64,000 nt of DNA from Methylobacterium frigidaeris. Its GTDB lineage: Bacteria > Pseudomonadota > Alphaproteobacteria > Rhizobiales > Beijerinckiaceae. Below are positions 24,838 to 33,505 of the stretch, in pieces (within the stretch, counting starts at the first letter, position 1; every line of letters starts with the position of its first letter). The notes under the pieces are model-generated. The model saw nothing but the letters and a program-made list of their open reading frames with translations. It did no database searches and was not told the DNA's origin. Made by a program: the position numbers and the translations under genes. Location: assembly GCF_022179185.1 (NCBI RefSeq), contig NZ_BPQJ01000004.1:124001-188000 (forward strand). Reading direction: 5' to 3'.

Positions 24838-25397
24838 GGGGGTCGATCCGATGGTCAGGGGCGGGGGCACGGAAGGGGCGCCGCGGCCCCGTGCTCGATG
24901 TCCTTACGATGCGGCCGAGGCTGAGATCAGTCAATGAAATGAGATTTCAAATGATCGTATAGCGGGAGTTGATCCTGCTATGGGGGCGGCAAAAGAGAGA
25001 AAATGCGACTTGGAACTCGGTATGGAATGAGAAAGATCGTAGGTTCCCGGCGGGATATCCTGGTACGGTTGCGGTTCGGGCCCGGCGATCGGGGCGCGGT
25101 GGTGACCAAAGGGGCGGTCCGGCCCCAACCCCGCCGGCCTCGGCCGCTGGACTTGCTTCCGAGTCGCATTTTCAAGCATTTGATGCGGATTAAATCCTCT
25201 CACCAAACGTATTGAAGAAAAATCCGCCGTTATATGGGAGTGTCGGCTCGCAAATGGAATACGGTGTGCCGTAAAAATACTCTCATGCGACGGGCTCGCC
25301 GATGATCGACACCGCCGCACCGTTGCGGTAATCGACCGCCTGCGCTGATGGATCGATTCAGCACATTCACAGAGCACCTTGCCAGGGGCCCCCGACG
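24838..25397. other. Intergenic region upstream of ssuE and the TerB-like gene
   Basis: 560 bp between divergent genes, noticeably richer in A/T in parts (TGAAATGAGATTTCAAATGATCGTATAG near 24935, and 25180-25270). It should hold the promoters of the ssu cluster and of the TerB-like gene, but I cannot point to clear -35/-10 pairs or a CysB/Cbl-type site. A 70-codon frame at 25003-25215 has no recognisable features. Confidence 0.4.
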
Positions 25398-25817
25398 ATG
25401 TTCAACATGTTCAAGTCGCAGACCTCGCTCGACCTCACCCCGCGGACCTGCCTCGCGGTCTCGCTGATCTACTGCATGAGCGCCGACGGCGAGATCGACC
25501 CGGAGGAGATCGGCCACCTGATGTCGGTGCTCGGCCGCAACGCGACGCGCCAGAGCCTCGACTCCGCCGTCCGCTACGCCCGCGCCACCCAGCCGGCCCA
25601 GTTCCTGGCCGACGCGGCGCCGCGCCTGCGTCCGGAGCAGAAGCTCTGCATCATCCTCAACATGATCGACAGCGCCATGGCCGACGGCGAGGCGGAGGCG
25701 GGCGAGCAGCAGCTCATCATGCAGTTCTCCCAGGCCTTCGGCCTGTCGGAGAACGACCTGACCCCGTACTTCAAGGCCCTGGTGGCGAAGAACGACCGGG
25801 CGGTGCTGGATCGCTGA
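25398..25817 (+). CDS. TerB-like protein
   Basis: 139 aa. All-helical protein with the two acidic metal-binding-like segments of the TerB family: YCMSADGEIDPEEIGHL (about 27-43) and MIDSAMADGEAEAGEQQLI (about 94-112). TerB domains occur in tellurite-resistance and stress proteins, where the acidic sites may bind calcium; for single-domain versions such as this the role is not settled. Cytoplasmic, with no signal or membrane helix. It stands alone: ssuE is divergent upstream and a large perfect hairpin lies 75 bp after its stop. Confidence 0.78.
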   Translation: MFNMFKSQTSLDLTPRTCLAVSLIYCMSADGEIDPEEIGHLMSVLGRNATRQSLDSAVRYARATQPAQFLADAAPRLRPEQKLCIILNMIDSAMADGEAEAGEQQLIMQFSQAFGLSENDLTPYFKALVAKNDRAVLDR

Positions 25818-25891
25818 GGCTCCGGCCTACGGCGCTGTCGCGGGCCGCCCGACGGAGGGCGGTCGGCCCGGGTTCGCGGCCGCACTCACCG

Positions 25892-25929
25892 TCGCGATTC
25901 ACGCCACCTGAGCGTGGCGTGAATCGCGA
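25892..25929. terminator. Long perfect hairpin after the TerB-like gene
   Basis: A 16-bp perfect stem (TCGCGATTCACGCCAC/GTGGCGTGAATCGCGA) with a 6-base loop CTGAGC. It lies downstream of the TerB-like gene and upstream (by stop) of the minus-strand exported protein gene, so it could serve both as a terminator. It has no T-run, so a protein-binding palindrome is also possible. Confidence 0.5.
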
Positions 25930-26099
25930 GGGCGCCGCCCGATGCCGCTCGCATCCGTCGTTCCGGCGCGAGCGGTCGGCGCACGCGCCGGCGCCTCGAG
26001 GGAGCGTCGGGCGAACTCCCGCGGCTGGCCCGGCGACCGGTCCATCGATACATTTCCGGGATCATGCCGAGCGAACCGGGATCCGCGTCGCGGACAAGC

Positions 26100-26702
26100 T
26101 CATTTCATGACGTAGATCAGGTTTTGGCGACGCGAATCCGAAAAGACCTCGATGCCGACGATGCTGGCTTTGATGCGATTCGTGTCCTCGATCGCCTCTT
26201 TCGGAACGAACCTCACGGTTGCCGCGACCGTACGCGACGGATTGCGCTGGACGAACGCGCGCGCCTGACTCTCGTCCATCGGCAGTCCGTCGAACTGCCT
26301 GGTATTCAGGAATACGAGTGATATCCGGCCCGACGCGAAGACGTTGGACGCACTCAGCGGATGAAAATTGAATGCCTTTTTCTCGAAATTATACTCACCG
26401 AACTGCACGGATAACTGAAGTTCGAACGGCTCGTTGAGGTCGAACGACGACACGTTCCGCTTCAGGGTCGTGAGCAGCCTCTTCTCCTCGCTCTCGGAGT
26501 CGAACTCGTTCGAGGTTCGCGAGGAAGGCGGCGCGAAATGCAGGCGATACTCCGGTATGTATGTCGACAGATCCGCCGGTTGAGCGAGCTTGAGGTAGGC
26601 GAGGTAGGCCTCGGGCGCCGAGAAGTCTCTCGCCTCGGCTCCGGCAAACGTGCTGCCGATCGCAGCTGCGATCGCGGCGCAATTCATCATCAGAGTCTTC
26701 AC
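26100..26702 (-). CDS. Exported protein of unknown function
   Basis: 200 aa with a signal peptide (MKTLMMNCAAIAAAIGSTFAGAEARD, cut probably after AEA). The mature part is soluble and mixed alpha/beta, with FSAPEAYLAYLKLAQP at its start and no motif I can assign; a DUF4852-like family is a weak possibility. Codon use is AT-richer than its neighbours (e.g. many GAA, AAA, TTC/TTT). It follows another exported protein gene on the same strand after 21 bp, so the two are probably one operon. No enzyme residues can be proposed. Confidence 0.72.
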   Translation of the reverse strand: MKTLMMNCAAIAAAIGSTFAGAEARDFSAPEAYLAYLKLAQPADLSTYIPEYRLHFAPPSSRTSNEFDSESEEKRLLTTLKRNVSSFDLNEPFELQLSVQFGEYNFEKKAFNFHPLSASNVFASGRISLVFLNTRQFDGLPMDESQARAFVQRNPSRTVAATVRFVPKEAIEDTNRIKASIVGIEVFSDSRRQNLIYVMK

Positions 26703-26723
26703 GACACGATCATCCCTGATTTT

Positions 26724-27428
26724 TTACAGCCCGAGCTTCGTGTTCTTGGTGTTGTTGAGCGCCTTGCTTTCCTGGGCGGCGCTCGCGGCGGCCTGTGAGG
26801 CTTCGTCACCGGCGGCGCGAGCCTCGCCATCCGCAAGGCGTGCCCGGATCGATCGGGGCGTGATCGAGATCTCGAGGATCGGCATCCGAAGCTCGCGTTC
26901 GAACGCCTCGTACTGCTTCTGCGGGCAGAAGACGTCGGGTCCGGATTGGCAGGCAGCGGTCGACAGCTGGTGGTCGACGGTAAAATGTGGATGGTAGAGG
27001 AACTTGACCGGCGTGTCGGTGGAGAACTTCTGGCTCTCGGTCGGGGTCCCGTACTTCTTGACGATGAGATCGCTCAGCGCCTCGACGGATTGAGGACGGT
27101 CGAACCTCTGCTCGAACATGATCGTCCAGATGCGGATTTGTCCGTCGGCGGCCCTGAAGCGGAACGGAGAGACGCGCTGGTCGATCTTCACCCAGGACGT
27201 CGCGGTCGTCTCCGTGGCGACGAACTTCTTGAAGTTGCCTTCGAATTCGCCCTCCTTGAGCGCCTTCTCGGCTTCGTCGACCGTCATCCCGAGTCGCAGA
27301 CCGGCGACGGATTGAGATCTGATTTGAGCCGGTGAGTATTCCGGGCCTGTCACAGGGCCGGCACTCGCACTCCCGATCGCGAGTAGGCCGAGCAAAGCAG
27401 TCGTGATCGCTGATTTATACATATGCAA
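26724..27428 (-). CDS. Exported protein of unknown function
   Basis: 234 aa. A signal peptide (MYKSAITTALLGLLAIGSASA) precedes a mature domain with SVAGLRLGMTVDEAEKALKEG, a pattern seen in many periplasmic proteins of unknown role in which a 'LRLGMTxxEA' helix opens a small repeat-like fold. Two cysteines later (AACQSGPDVFCPQ) may form a disulfide. The last 50 residues are Ala/Asn-rich and likely disordered. ATGs at 27428 and 27422 are both possible starts. Like its partner it is AT-richer than the window, suggesting joint acquisition. Confidence 0.72.
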   Translation of the reverse strand: MHMYKSAITTALLGLLAIGSASAGPVTGPEYSPAQIRSQSVAGLRLGMTVDEAEKALKEGEFEGNFKKFVATETTATSWVKIDQRVSPFRFRAADGQIRIWTIMFEQRFDRPQSVEALSDLIVKKYGTPTESQKFSTDTPVKFLYHPHFTVDHQLSTAACQSGPDVFCPQKQYEAFERELRMPILEISITPRSIRARLADGEARAAGDEASQAAASAAQESKALNNTKNTKLGL

Positions 27429-27757
27429 GGCTTCGTAGGCGTGACGATGAAGCCAACATGACGCAGCACAGCTAAATAATCTTTGAACACGTTATCCTAA
27501 GGCAATGTTACGGCGAGGGAGTTCAACATGCCATTCCCGAACGGCGCGAATGGCTTGGCCATCGAGGCCGCGGCAGGCCCCGCGGGCGGCGAACGAATAT
27601 CCGACGCGACCCCGCGACCGCCGGCGTACAGACCCGCCGCCCAGGTCGCGACGGCCGATGCGCGCGGTGGAACCGGCCTCCGGGGGGTGAGAGCGGCCGG
27701 GCCTCTGACGGGCGAGCGGCGCTCTCGCGCGAGATTCATGCCGTCCGGCGGTTCCCC
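27429..27757. other. Intergenic region without a credible gene
   Basis: 329 bp. The first 80 bp are AT-rich (promoter of the minus-strand exported-protein pair). A plus-strand frame at 27528 preceded by GGAG (27518-27521) begins MPFPNGANGLAIEAAAG but soon becomes Arg/Ser-rich and runs into the next gene, so I do not call it. Confidence 0.35.
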
Positions 27758-28723
27758 TCACACCACCGGATTGACCAGCTCCTCCCCGCGTCGCAGCCGG
27801 CCGAGATTCTCGAGGAGCAGGTCGATCACCCGGCCCTCGTAGTGGCTGGTCTCGCCGGCGCTGTGGGGCGTGACAATCACGTTCTCCATGCGCCAGAACG
27901 GCGCCTCCGGCGGCAGCGGCTCCTCCCGGAAGCAGTCGAGGCCGGCCCCGGCGATCCGGCCCTCGGTGAGCGCCCGCGCCAGGGCGTCCTGGTCGACCAC
28001 CCGGCCGCGGGCGACGTTGATCAGGAGCGCCCCCGGCTTCATCGCCGCGAGCGCCGCTTCATCGATCAGGCCTTCGGTCTCCGGGGTGAGCGGGCAGGCG
28101 AGCGCCACCACGTCGGCCTGGCCCAAGGCTTCGTGCAGCCGGTTGGGGGAGAAGACCGCCTCGACCGGGTCGCCGGCCTGAAGCGGGCGGCGGCGCAGGC
28201 CGATCACCCGCATGTCGAACCCTTGCGCCAGCCGGGCGATGCGGGTGCCGATGCGCCCGAGGCCGATCACCAGCAGCGTCTGGCCGCCGAGCTCGCGCTC
28301 GCGCCGGGCCGGATCGGCGATCATCGGGCGCCAGGTCGCGGCGGCCTGGTTGCGCAGGGCCTCCGGAAGGCGGCGGGTGAGGCCGAGCATCAGCGCGAGG
28401 GCGTGCTCGGCCACGGCGCGCTCGTTGCCGCCCTGCGCGCTGGCGAGCCGGATGCCGCGCTCGCGCAGGGCGTCCTTCGGGAACTGGTCGGTGCCGGCGC
28501 TGACCGACTGGATGAAGCGCAGGCGCGGCGCCCGCTCCAGCAGGGAATGACGCCACAGGCCTGAGACCACCAGCACCTCGGCGTCCGTGACCGCTTCTTG
28601 CAGCGCCTCCACGTTGCGCACCTCGACGACGGGCTGGCGCGCGCCCTTCGCCGCGTAGGCGTCGCCGAGGCGATAGGCGGCGTGGGCGAGGACGATCGGT
28701 CCGGAGAGGGCGGGTGCGGTCAT
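27758..28723 (-). CDS. D-isomer-specific 2-hydroxyacid dehydrogenase
   Basis: 321 aa from ATG 28723 (MTAPALSGPIVLAHAAYR); the frame is open for 23 more codons upstream but those are not family-like. Rossmann motif TLLVIGLGRIGTRIARLAQGF (shown by GLGRIGTRIA), catalytic Arg in INVARGRVVD, Glu in the later AGLDCFREEPLP, and catalytic His in VTPHSAGET. An HNERAVAEHALALML-like segment (here GGNERAVAEHALALML) is typical. It interconverts a 2-oxoacid and a D-2-hydroxyacid with NAD(P)H; glyoxylate/hydroxypyruvate reductase is plausible in a methylotroph but the substrate is not determined. Monocistronic. Confidence 0.88.
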   Translation of the reverse strand: MTAPALSGPIVLAHAAYRLGDAYAAKGARQPVVEVRNVEALQEAVTDAEVLVVSGLWRHSLLERAPRLRFIQSVSAGTDQFPKDALRERGIRLASAQGGNERAVAEHALALMLGLTRRLPEALRNQAAATWRPMIADPARRERELGGQTLLVIGLGRIGTRIARLAQGFDMRVIGLRRRPLQAGDPVEAVFSPNRLHEALGQADVVALACPLTPETEGLIDEAALAAMKPGALLINVARGRVVDQDALARALTEGRIAGAGLDCFREEPLPPEAPFWRMENVIVTPHSAGETSHYEGRVIDLLLENLGRLRRGEELVNPVV

Positions 28724-29047
28724 CGGCAGGCGGCTCGGGATCCTGGGCAAGCGAGGCCGCGGGAGTTCACACCGAGCTTGAGCCGGAGGCAAGGCGTCAG
28801 ACCGATCCGGATAGATCCATCTCGATCATGAACCCGTTCGCGAGAAAGCCCGGGATCCCTCTCCCACGCGGGAGATGGGAGGCGCGCTTCACTCTGAAAC
28901 ACTGTGGAAGCGGCAGTCGGGTTTCGGATCAACGCAACCTCGCCACGCATACGAAAGCCCGCCCCTGCTGGGCGCAGGGACGGGCTTATGTAAGCTCACG
29001 AGAGCCCGAGGTTCCGAGTGGAGCGGACGGAACCCCGGGAGGCTCGA
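28724..29047. other. Intergenic region with terminator
   Basis: 324 bp between two minus-strand genes. It contains the terminator hairpin of the upstream small exported protein gene (28955-28987) and then the promoter region of the hydroxyacid dehydrogenase. No coding frame with recognisable features. Confidence 0.4.
28955..28987 (-). terminator. Rho-independent terminator
   Basis: AAGCCCGCCCCTGC-TGGGC-GCAGGGACGGGCTT forms a 14-bp stem with one mismatch. Read on the minus strand it ends CGGGCTTTCGT, with a short T-run. It lies 60 bp after the stop of the minus-strand small exported protein gene, whose terminator it probably is. Confidence 0.7.
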
Positions 29048-29317
29048 TCAGCGGCCGTAGACGTAGGGAGCGACCGGCGCGTAGCCCGGGGGCACCTCGC
29101 GCACCAGCACGCCGCGCTCGTCGCGCGGATAGACGACGATGCTGCCGGTGCTGTCGACGGCCGGAGCGCCGCCCGGGGCGCCGTAGGCGCGCTCTATGCC
29201 GCCCAGCGGGCCACCGGCCTGCGAGCCCGATCGGTTGTAGGGCGAGCCACCCTGGGCGAAGGCGGGAGCGGCGGCGGCGGTCAGCAGGGCGGCCGCGAGG
29301 GCGAGACGGGTCTTCAT
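29048..29317 (-). CDS. Small exported protein
   Basis: 89 aa with a clear signal peptide (MKTRLALAAALLTAAAAPAFAQ). The mature part of about 67 residues is rich in Gly, Pro and Ala (GGSPYNRSGSQAGGPLGG, GVLVREVPPGYAPVAPYVYGR) and has the word DSTGSIVVYPRDERG. No enzymatic features. A similar small protein at 35552-35827 has DTTGSVRAL, so both may belong to one group of small periplasmic proteins common in this lineage. A terminator follows 60 bp after the stop. Confidence 0.72.
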   Translation of the reverse strand: MKTRLALAAALLTAAAAPAFAQGGSPYNRSGSQAGGPLGGIERAYGAPGGAPAVDSTGSIVVYPRDERGVLVREVPPGYAPVAPYVYGR

Positions 29318-29479
29318 GACAGAACCTCTGGATTGATGGGACCGCGTTGCGGTTTCGCAGGGTCAATCGTCTCGCCGGCAAAAGGTTCGCCACGACGTGT
29401 GCGCTGCCGCACGCATCGGGTCCTGGGCAGTTTGCGATGCGGGATTAGTTTGGACCGCGTCTAGCCTGGAGGAAGCCGC

Positions 29480-30004
29480 ATGAGCTTCGACATCGTCCTG
29501 ACGGTGAACGGCACGAGGCGCACGATCCCGATTCCGGACCCGCGCACGACCCTGCTCGACTTGCTGCGCGAGGGTCTGCACCTCACCGGTACGAAGAAGG
29601 GCTGCGACCGCGGCCAGTGCGGCGCCTGCACGGTGCTGGTCGACGGGCGGCGGATCAATTCCTGCCTGGCGCTCGCGGTCAGCCTCGACGGCGCCGAGGT
29701 CCTGACCATCGAGGGGCTGGCGGAAGGCGATCGCCTGCACCCGGTGCAGGAGGCCTTCATCGCCCATGACGGGTTCCAGTGCGGCTTCTGCACCCCAGGC
29801 CAGATCATGAGCGCGGTCGGGCTGATCCGCGAGGCCCAGGCCGGCAACGATCCCGAGCGGGTGCGGGAGGCGATGAGCGGCAACCTGTGCCGCTGCGGCG
29901 CCTATGCGGGCATCACCGAGGCGGTGCTGGAGGCGCAGGCCGCCATGACTCAGGCCCCCACGAGCCAGCATCCGGCCTCCCCCCGGCAGGGAGAGGCGGC
30001 ATGA
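29480..30004 (+). CDS. paoA: Aldehyde oxidoreductase, 2Fe-2S subunit (PaoA type)
   Basis: 174 aa. An N-terminal plant-type ferredoxin domain ([15 protein letters not shown], then a Cys in INSC) and a C-terminal helical 2Fe-2S domain ([15 protein letters not shown] and [11 protein letters not shown]) give the two clusters of the xanthine oxidase family. It passes electrons from the molybdenum subunit to the flavin subunit. E. coli PaoA has a long Tat leader; here the protein starts directly at [11 protein letters not shown], so export is not indicated. Its stop overlaps the start of the FAD subunit (ATGA, 30001-30004). Confidence 0.9.
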   Translation: MSFDIVLTVNGTRRTIPIPDPRTTLLDLLREGLHLTGTKKGCDRGQCGACTVLVDGRRINSCLALAVSLDGAEVLTIEGLAEGDRLHPVQEAFIAHDGFQCGFCTPGQIMSAVGLIREAQAGNDPERVREAMSGNLCRCGAYAGITEAVLEAQAAMTQAPTSQHPASPRQGEAA

Positions 30005-31056
30005 TCCCGTTCGAGTACGTCCGCGCGACCGATCTCGCCGGCGCGGTCGCGGCGGGGACGGCGCCCGGCGCCGTTTACCTCGCCGCCGGCACCAACCTCC
30101 TCGATTTGATGAAGGGCGGCGTCAGCCGCCCGCGCCGCCTCGTCGACATCACCCGGCTGCCCGGCCTCGCCGCGGTCGAGCGGATGGGCGACGGGTCGCT
30201 CCGCATCGGCGCGCTCGCCCGCAACAGCGACCTCGCGCATGATCCCGCCTTCGCCAAAGCCTATCCGGCCGTGGCGGAGGCCCTGCTCTCCGGCGCTTCG
30301 GCGCAATTGCGCAACGCCGCCACGGCGGCCGGCAACGTGATGCAGCGCACCCGCTGCCCGTACTTCACCGACACGGGCAGCGCCTGCAACAAGCGCGAGC
30401 CCGGCAGCGGCTGCGACGCCAGGGGCGGCGAGACCCGGCTGCACGCGATCCTCGGCTGGAGCGAGGCCTGCATCGCCACCCACCCGTCGGATTTCTGCGT
30501 GCCCCTCGTCGCGCTGGACGCTCTCGTCGAGATCGCCGGTCCGGCCGGCACCCGCAGCGTGCCGCTCGAGGCCTTCCACCGCCTGCCCGGCGACGCGCCC
30601 GAGCGCGAGACGGTGCTGGAGCCGGGCGAACTGATCACGGCTCTCGTCCTACCGCCGGACGCCGCGAGCTTCGCCGGCCACAGCCGCTACCTCAAGGTCC
30701 GCGACCGCACCTCCTACGCCTTCGCGGTGGTCTCGGTGGCGGTGGCCTTGAGGCTCGATGGCGGGCGCATCGCCGAGGCGCGGCTGGCGCTCGGCGGCGT
30801 CGCCCTCAAGCCCTGGCGGGCGCGGGAGGCGGAAAGCCTGCTCGCCGGACGCGCTCCGGACGAGGCCGCCTTCCGGGCCGCCGCCGACGCCGCCCTCGCG
30901 GGCGCCGAGCCCTCCGGCGACAACGCCTTCAAGATCGAGCTCGCCCGCCGTCTCGTGGTGCGGGCGCTGGCCCGCACCGCGGCGGGCACGCCGGAGCGCC
31001 TGCCGGCGCTGCCGGGTTCCGCCTTCGCCCCGCTTCCGGAGGCCGCTCATGTCTGA
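30001..31056 (+). CDS. paoB: Aldehyde oxidoreductase, FAD (and 4Fe-4S) subunit (PaoB type)
   Basis: 351 aa from ATG 30001. FAD-binding domain of the molybdopterin dehydrogenase family ([20 protein letters not shown] near residues 25-45; [18 protein letters not shown]). The insert with [18 protein letters not shown] and [13 protein letters not shown] carries the cysteines that hold an extra 4Fe-4S cluster in PaoB and 4-hydroxybenzoyl-CoA reductase-like subunits. The C-terminal CO-dehydrogenase-flavoprotein domain follows ([20 protein letters not shown]). Overlaps its neighbours on both sides (4 and 8 bp), so the three subunits are made together. Confidence 0.9.
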   Translation: MIPFEYVRATDLAGAVAAGTAPGAVYLAAGTNLLDLMKGGVSRPRRLVDITRLPGLAAVERMGDGSLRIGALARNSDLAHDPAFAKAYPAVAEALLSGASAQLRNAATAAGNVMQRTRCPYFTDTGSACNKREPGSGCDARGGETRLHAILGWSEACIATHPSDFCVPLVALDALVEIAGPAGTRSVPLEAFHRLPGDAPERETVLEPGELITALVLPPDAASFAGHSRYLKVRDRTSYAFAVVSVAVALRLDGGRIAEARLALGGVALKPWRAREAESLLAGRAPDEAAFRAAADAALAGAEPSGDNAFKIELARRLVVRALARTAAGTPERLPALPGSAFAPLPEAAHV

Positions 31057-33286
31057 GACCGCTCCCCGCCAGATGCGCCACGGCTCCAATCTCGGCCAGC
31101 CGCTCACCCGCCGGGACGGGATCCTGAAGGTGACCGGCGCCGCAGCTTACGCCGCCGACCACCACCCGCCCGGGATGCTCTACGCCGTGATGGCGGTGAG
31201 CCGCATCGCCCGCGGCCGGGTCACCCGCCTCGACGTCGCGGCGGCCGAGAGCCATCCCGGAGTCGTCGCGGTGATGACGCCGCAGAACAAGCCCGCGCTC
31301 GCCCGGCACCCGGACGAGAAGAATGACGGCTTCACCTTCCGGCTCGACCTCCTGCAGGACGACCGGGTGCGCTACGCCAACCAGCCGGTCGCGGTGGTGA
31401 TCGCCGAGACGCTGGAGGCCGCGACCGAGGGCGCCGCCCTGCTCGACCCGGCCTACGAGGCCGAGACGCCCGCGGTCGGGCTCGACGGCTCCGAGCCGTT
31501 CACCCCGCCGGCGATCGGCGTCGGCGACCCGGCCGACATGGAGACGGGCGACGTCGCGGCCGGGCTCGCGGCGGCGGCGCGCACCATCGAGGCGACCTAC
31601 GAGACGCCGGCGCAGTACCACAACGCCATGGAGCCGCACGCCGTGGTGGCGACCTGGGACGGCGACACGCTCGACCTCGACACGCCCTCGCAGGGGCTGG
31701 CGATGGCGCAGGGGCGGATCGCCGGCCTGTTCGGCATCTCGCCCGCGGATATCCACATCCGCAGCCCGTTCCTCGGCGGCGGGTTCGGCTCGAAGGGCAT
31801 GATCGCCGGTCCCCAGGTGCTCGGCATCATGGCGGCCCGCCTCGTCGGCCGGCCGGTGAAGCTCGTCATGAGCCGCCCGCAGATGTTCGGCCCCGTCGGC
31901 CATCGCGCCCCGACGCGGCAGACCCTGCGCCTCGGCGCGAGCGAGGATGGCGGGCTCACCGCCCTCGACCACCACACCCTCACGGCGACCAGCACCTTCG
32001 ACGACTTCATCGAGCCGAGCGGCGGCGTCTCGCACACGCTCTACGCCGCGCCGGCCCTCGCCACCCGGCACCGGGCGGTGCGGCTCGATACCGGCACGCC
32101 GCTCTTCATGCGTGCCCCCGGCGAGGCCTCGGGCAGCGTCGCGCTCGAGGGCGCCATCGACGAGATGGCCGAGGCCTGCGGCATGGACCCGCTGGCGTTC
32201 CGCCTGCGCAACTACGCCGAGACCGAGCCGGCCTCCGGCAAGCCGTTCTCCTCGAAGGCCCTGCGGGAGTGCTACGCGCGCGGCGCCGAAGCGTTCGGCT
32301 GGGGCAAGCGCCCGCTGGCGCCGGGGCAGATGCGCGACGCGAACGGGCTCCTCGTCGGCTGGGGCGTCGGCACCGCGACCTTCCCGGCCCTGATGTTCCA
32401 GGCCGAGGCGCGGGCGGTGCTGAAGGCCAGCGGCGAGGCTGCGGTCGCGATCGGCGCCATCGACATGGGGCAGGGGGCCTGGACCGCCCTCGCGCAGATC
32501 GCCGCCGAGGAACTCGGCCTCGACATCGACGCGATCGATTTCCGCATCGGCTCCTCGGACCTGCCGAATGGCGGCATCGCCGGCGGTTCGGCCCACACCG
32601 CCACCGCCGGCACGGCGATCAAGATTGCGGCCGCCGACGCGATCGCGCAGCTCGCCGCGCTGGCGACGCAGGACCCGCGCTCGCCCCTCTACGGCGCCGG
32701 CAATGCCGGGGTGATCGCCCGGGGCGGCCGGCTGGTGCGGCGCGACGACGAGGGCCGGTCCGAGGCCTTCACGGAGATCCTGGGCAGGGCCGGCCAGGAC
32801 TCGGTCGAAGGCAAGGGCGCGGCGGGTCCCGATGCGGCGCGCGAGTCTTACGCCATGCACGCCCACGGCGCGGTCTTCGCCGAGGTGACGGTCGATCCCG
32901 ATCTCGGCCAGATCCGCGCGACCCGCCTCGTCGGTGCCTTCGCGGCCGGGCGGATCATCAACCCGCGGCTGGTGCGCAGCCAGTATTACGGCGGAATGAT
33001 CTGGGGCGTCTCCTTCGCCCTGCACGAGCAGGCGGTGATGGACCCGCGCACCGGCCGGCCGATGAACGCCAACCTCGCCGAGTACCACGTGCCGGTGAAC
33101 GCCGACGTGCCCTCGCTGGAGGCGATCCTGGTCGAGGAAGAGGACCCGCACGTCAACCCGCTCGGCATCAAGGGGGTCGGCGAGATCGGCGTGACCGGCA
33201 GCGCCGGGGCGATCGTCAACGCGATCTGGCACGCGACCGGCAAGCGGGTGCGCAGGTTGCCGGTGACGTTGGACAAGGTGCTGTAG
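31049..33286 (+). CDS. paoC: Aldehyde oxidoreductase, molybdopterin subunit (PaoC type)
   Basis: 745 aa from ATG 31049. The N-terminal a/b hammerhead ([21 protein letters not shown]) is followed by the large molybdenum-binding domains with [31 protein letters not shown] loops (given by DMGQGAWTA) and the active-site Glu in [12 protein letters not shown] near the C-terminus. PaoC of E. coli (732 aa) oxidises aromatic aldehydes; the same fold also serves isoquinoline and nicotinate enzymes, so the substrate is inferred. The cofactor would be Mo-MCD, which in E. coli needs the chaperone PaoD; no paoD-like gene is in this window. Confidence 0.92.
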   Translation: MSETAPRQMRHGSNLGQPLTRRDGILKVTGAAAYAADHHPPGMLYAVMAVSRIARGRVTRLDVAAAESHPGVVAVMTPQNKPALARHPDEKNDGFTFRLDLLQDDRVRYANQPVAVVIAETLEAATEGAALLDPAYEAETPAVGLDGSEPFTPPAIGVGDPADMETGDVAAGLAAAARTIEATYETPAQYHNAMEPHAVVATWDGDTLDLDTPSQGLAMAQGRIAGLFGISPADIHIRSPFLGGGFGSKGMIAGPQVLGIMAARLVGRPVKLVMSRPQMFGPVGHRAPTRQTLRLGASEDGGLTALDHHTLTATSTFDDFIEPSGGVSHTLYAAPALATRHRAVRLDTGTPLFMRAPGEASGSVALEGAIDEMAEACGMDPLAFRLRNYAETEPASGKPFSSKALRECYARGAEAFGWGKRPLAPGQMRDANGLLVGWGVGTATFPALMFQAEARAVLKASGEAAVAIGAIDMGQGAWTALAQIAAEELGLDIDAIDFRIGSSDLPNGGIAGGSAHTATAGTAIKIAAADAIAQLAALATQDPRSPLYGAGNAGVIARGGRLVRRDDEGRSEAFTEILGRAGQDSVEGKGAAGPDAARESYAMHAHGAVFAEVTVDPDLGQIRATRLVGAFAAGRIINPRLVRSQYYGGMIWGVSFALHEQAVMDPRTGRPMNANLAEYHVPVNADVPSLEAILVEEEDPHVNPLGIKGVGEIGVTGSAGAIVNAIWHATGKRVRRLPVTLDKVL

Positions 33287-33299
33287 CGAGCCCGCCCGA

Positions 33300-33475
33300 C
33301 CCCTCCCCCCTCCGCGGGGGGAGGGTGCCTGGCGGAGCCGGGCGGGGGAGGGGACGCCGGCTCCGGAGAGGTCGCGACAGTCGTGAAGGGCGCCAAATCC
33401 TTCAGCGTCGCGCTGCCCCTCTCCCGGCCTGCTCCGCAGGCCACCCTCCCCCGCAGAGGGGGGGAGGGGTCGAGC
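33300..33475. terminator. Paired GC hairpins between convergent operons
   Basis: CCCTCCCCCCTCCGCGGGGGGAGGG-type sequence (about 33302-33327) and CCTCCCCCGCAGAGGGGGGGAGG-type sequence (about 33444-33468) each fold on themselves. They are also complementary to each other across about 115 bp. They lie between the stops of paoC and the PhoX-like gene, where a bidirectional terminator is expected; dispersed copies of such elements are common in GC-rich alphaproteobacteria. Confidence 0.5.
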
Positions 33476-33505
33476 CGGTGCGACTTCTTGAGTAAGGAGA
33501 ACCGC

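Noticed and set aside
25003..25215. A 70-codon frame between ssuE and the TerB-like gene
   Set aside because: No clear ribosome site, no recognised domain, and composition like non-coding DNA.
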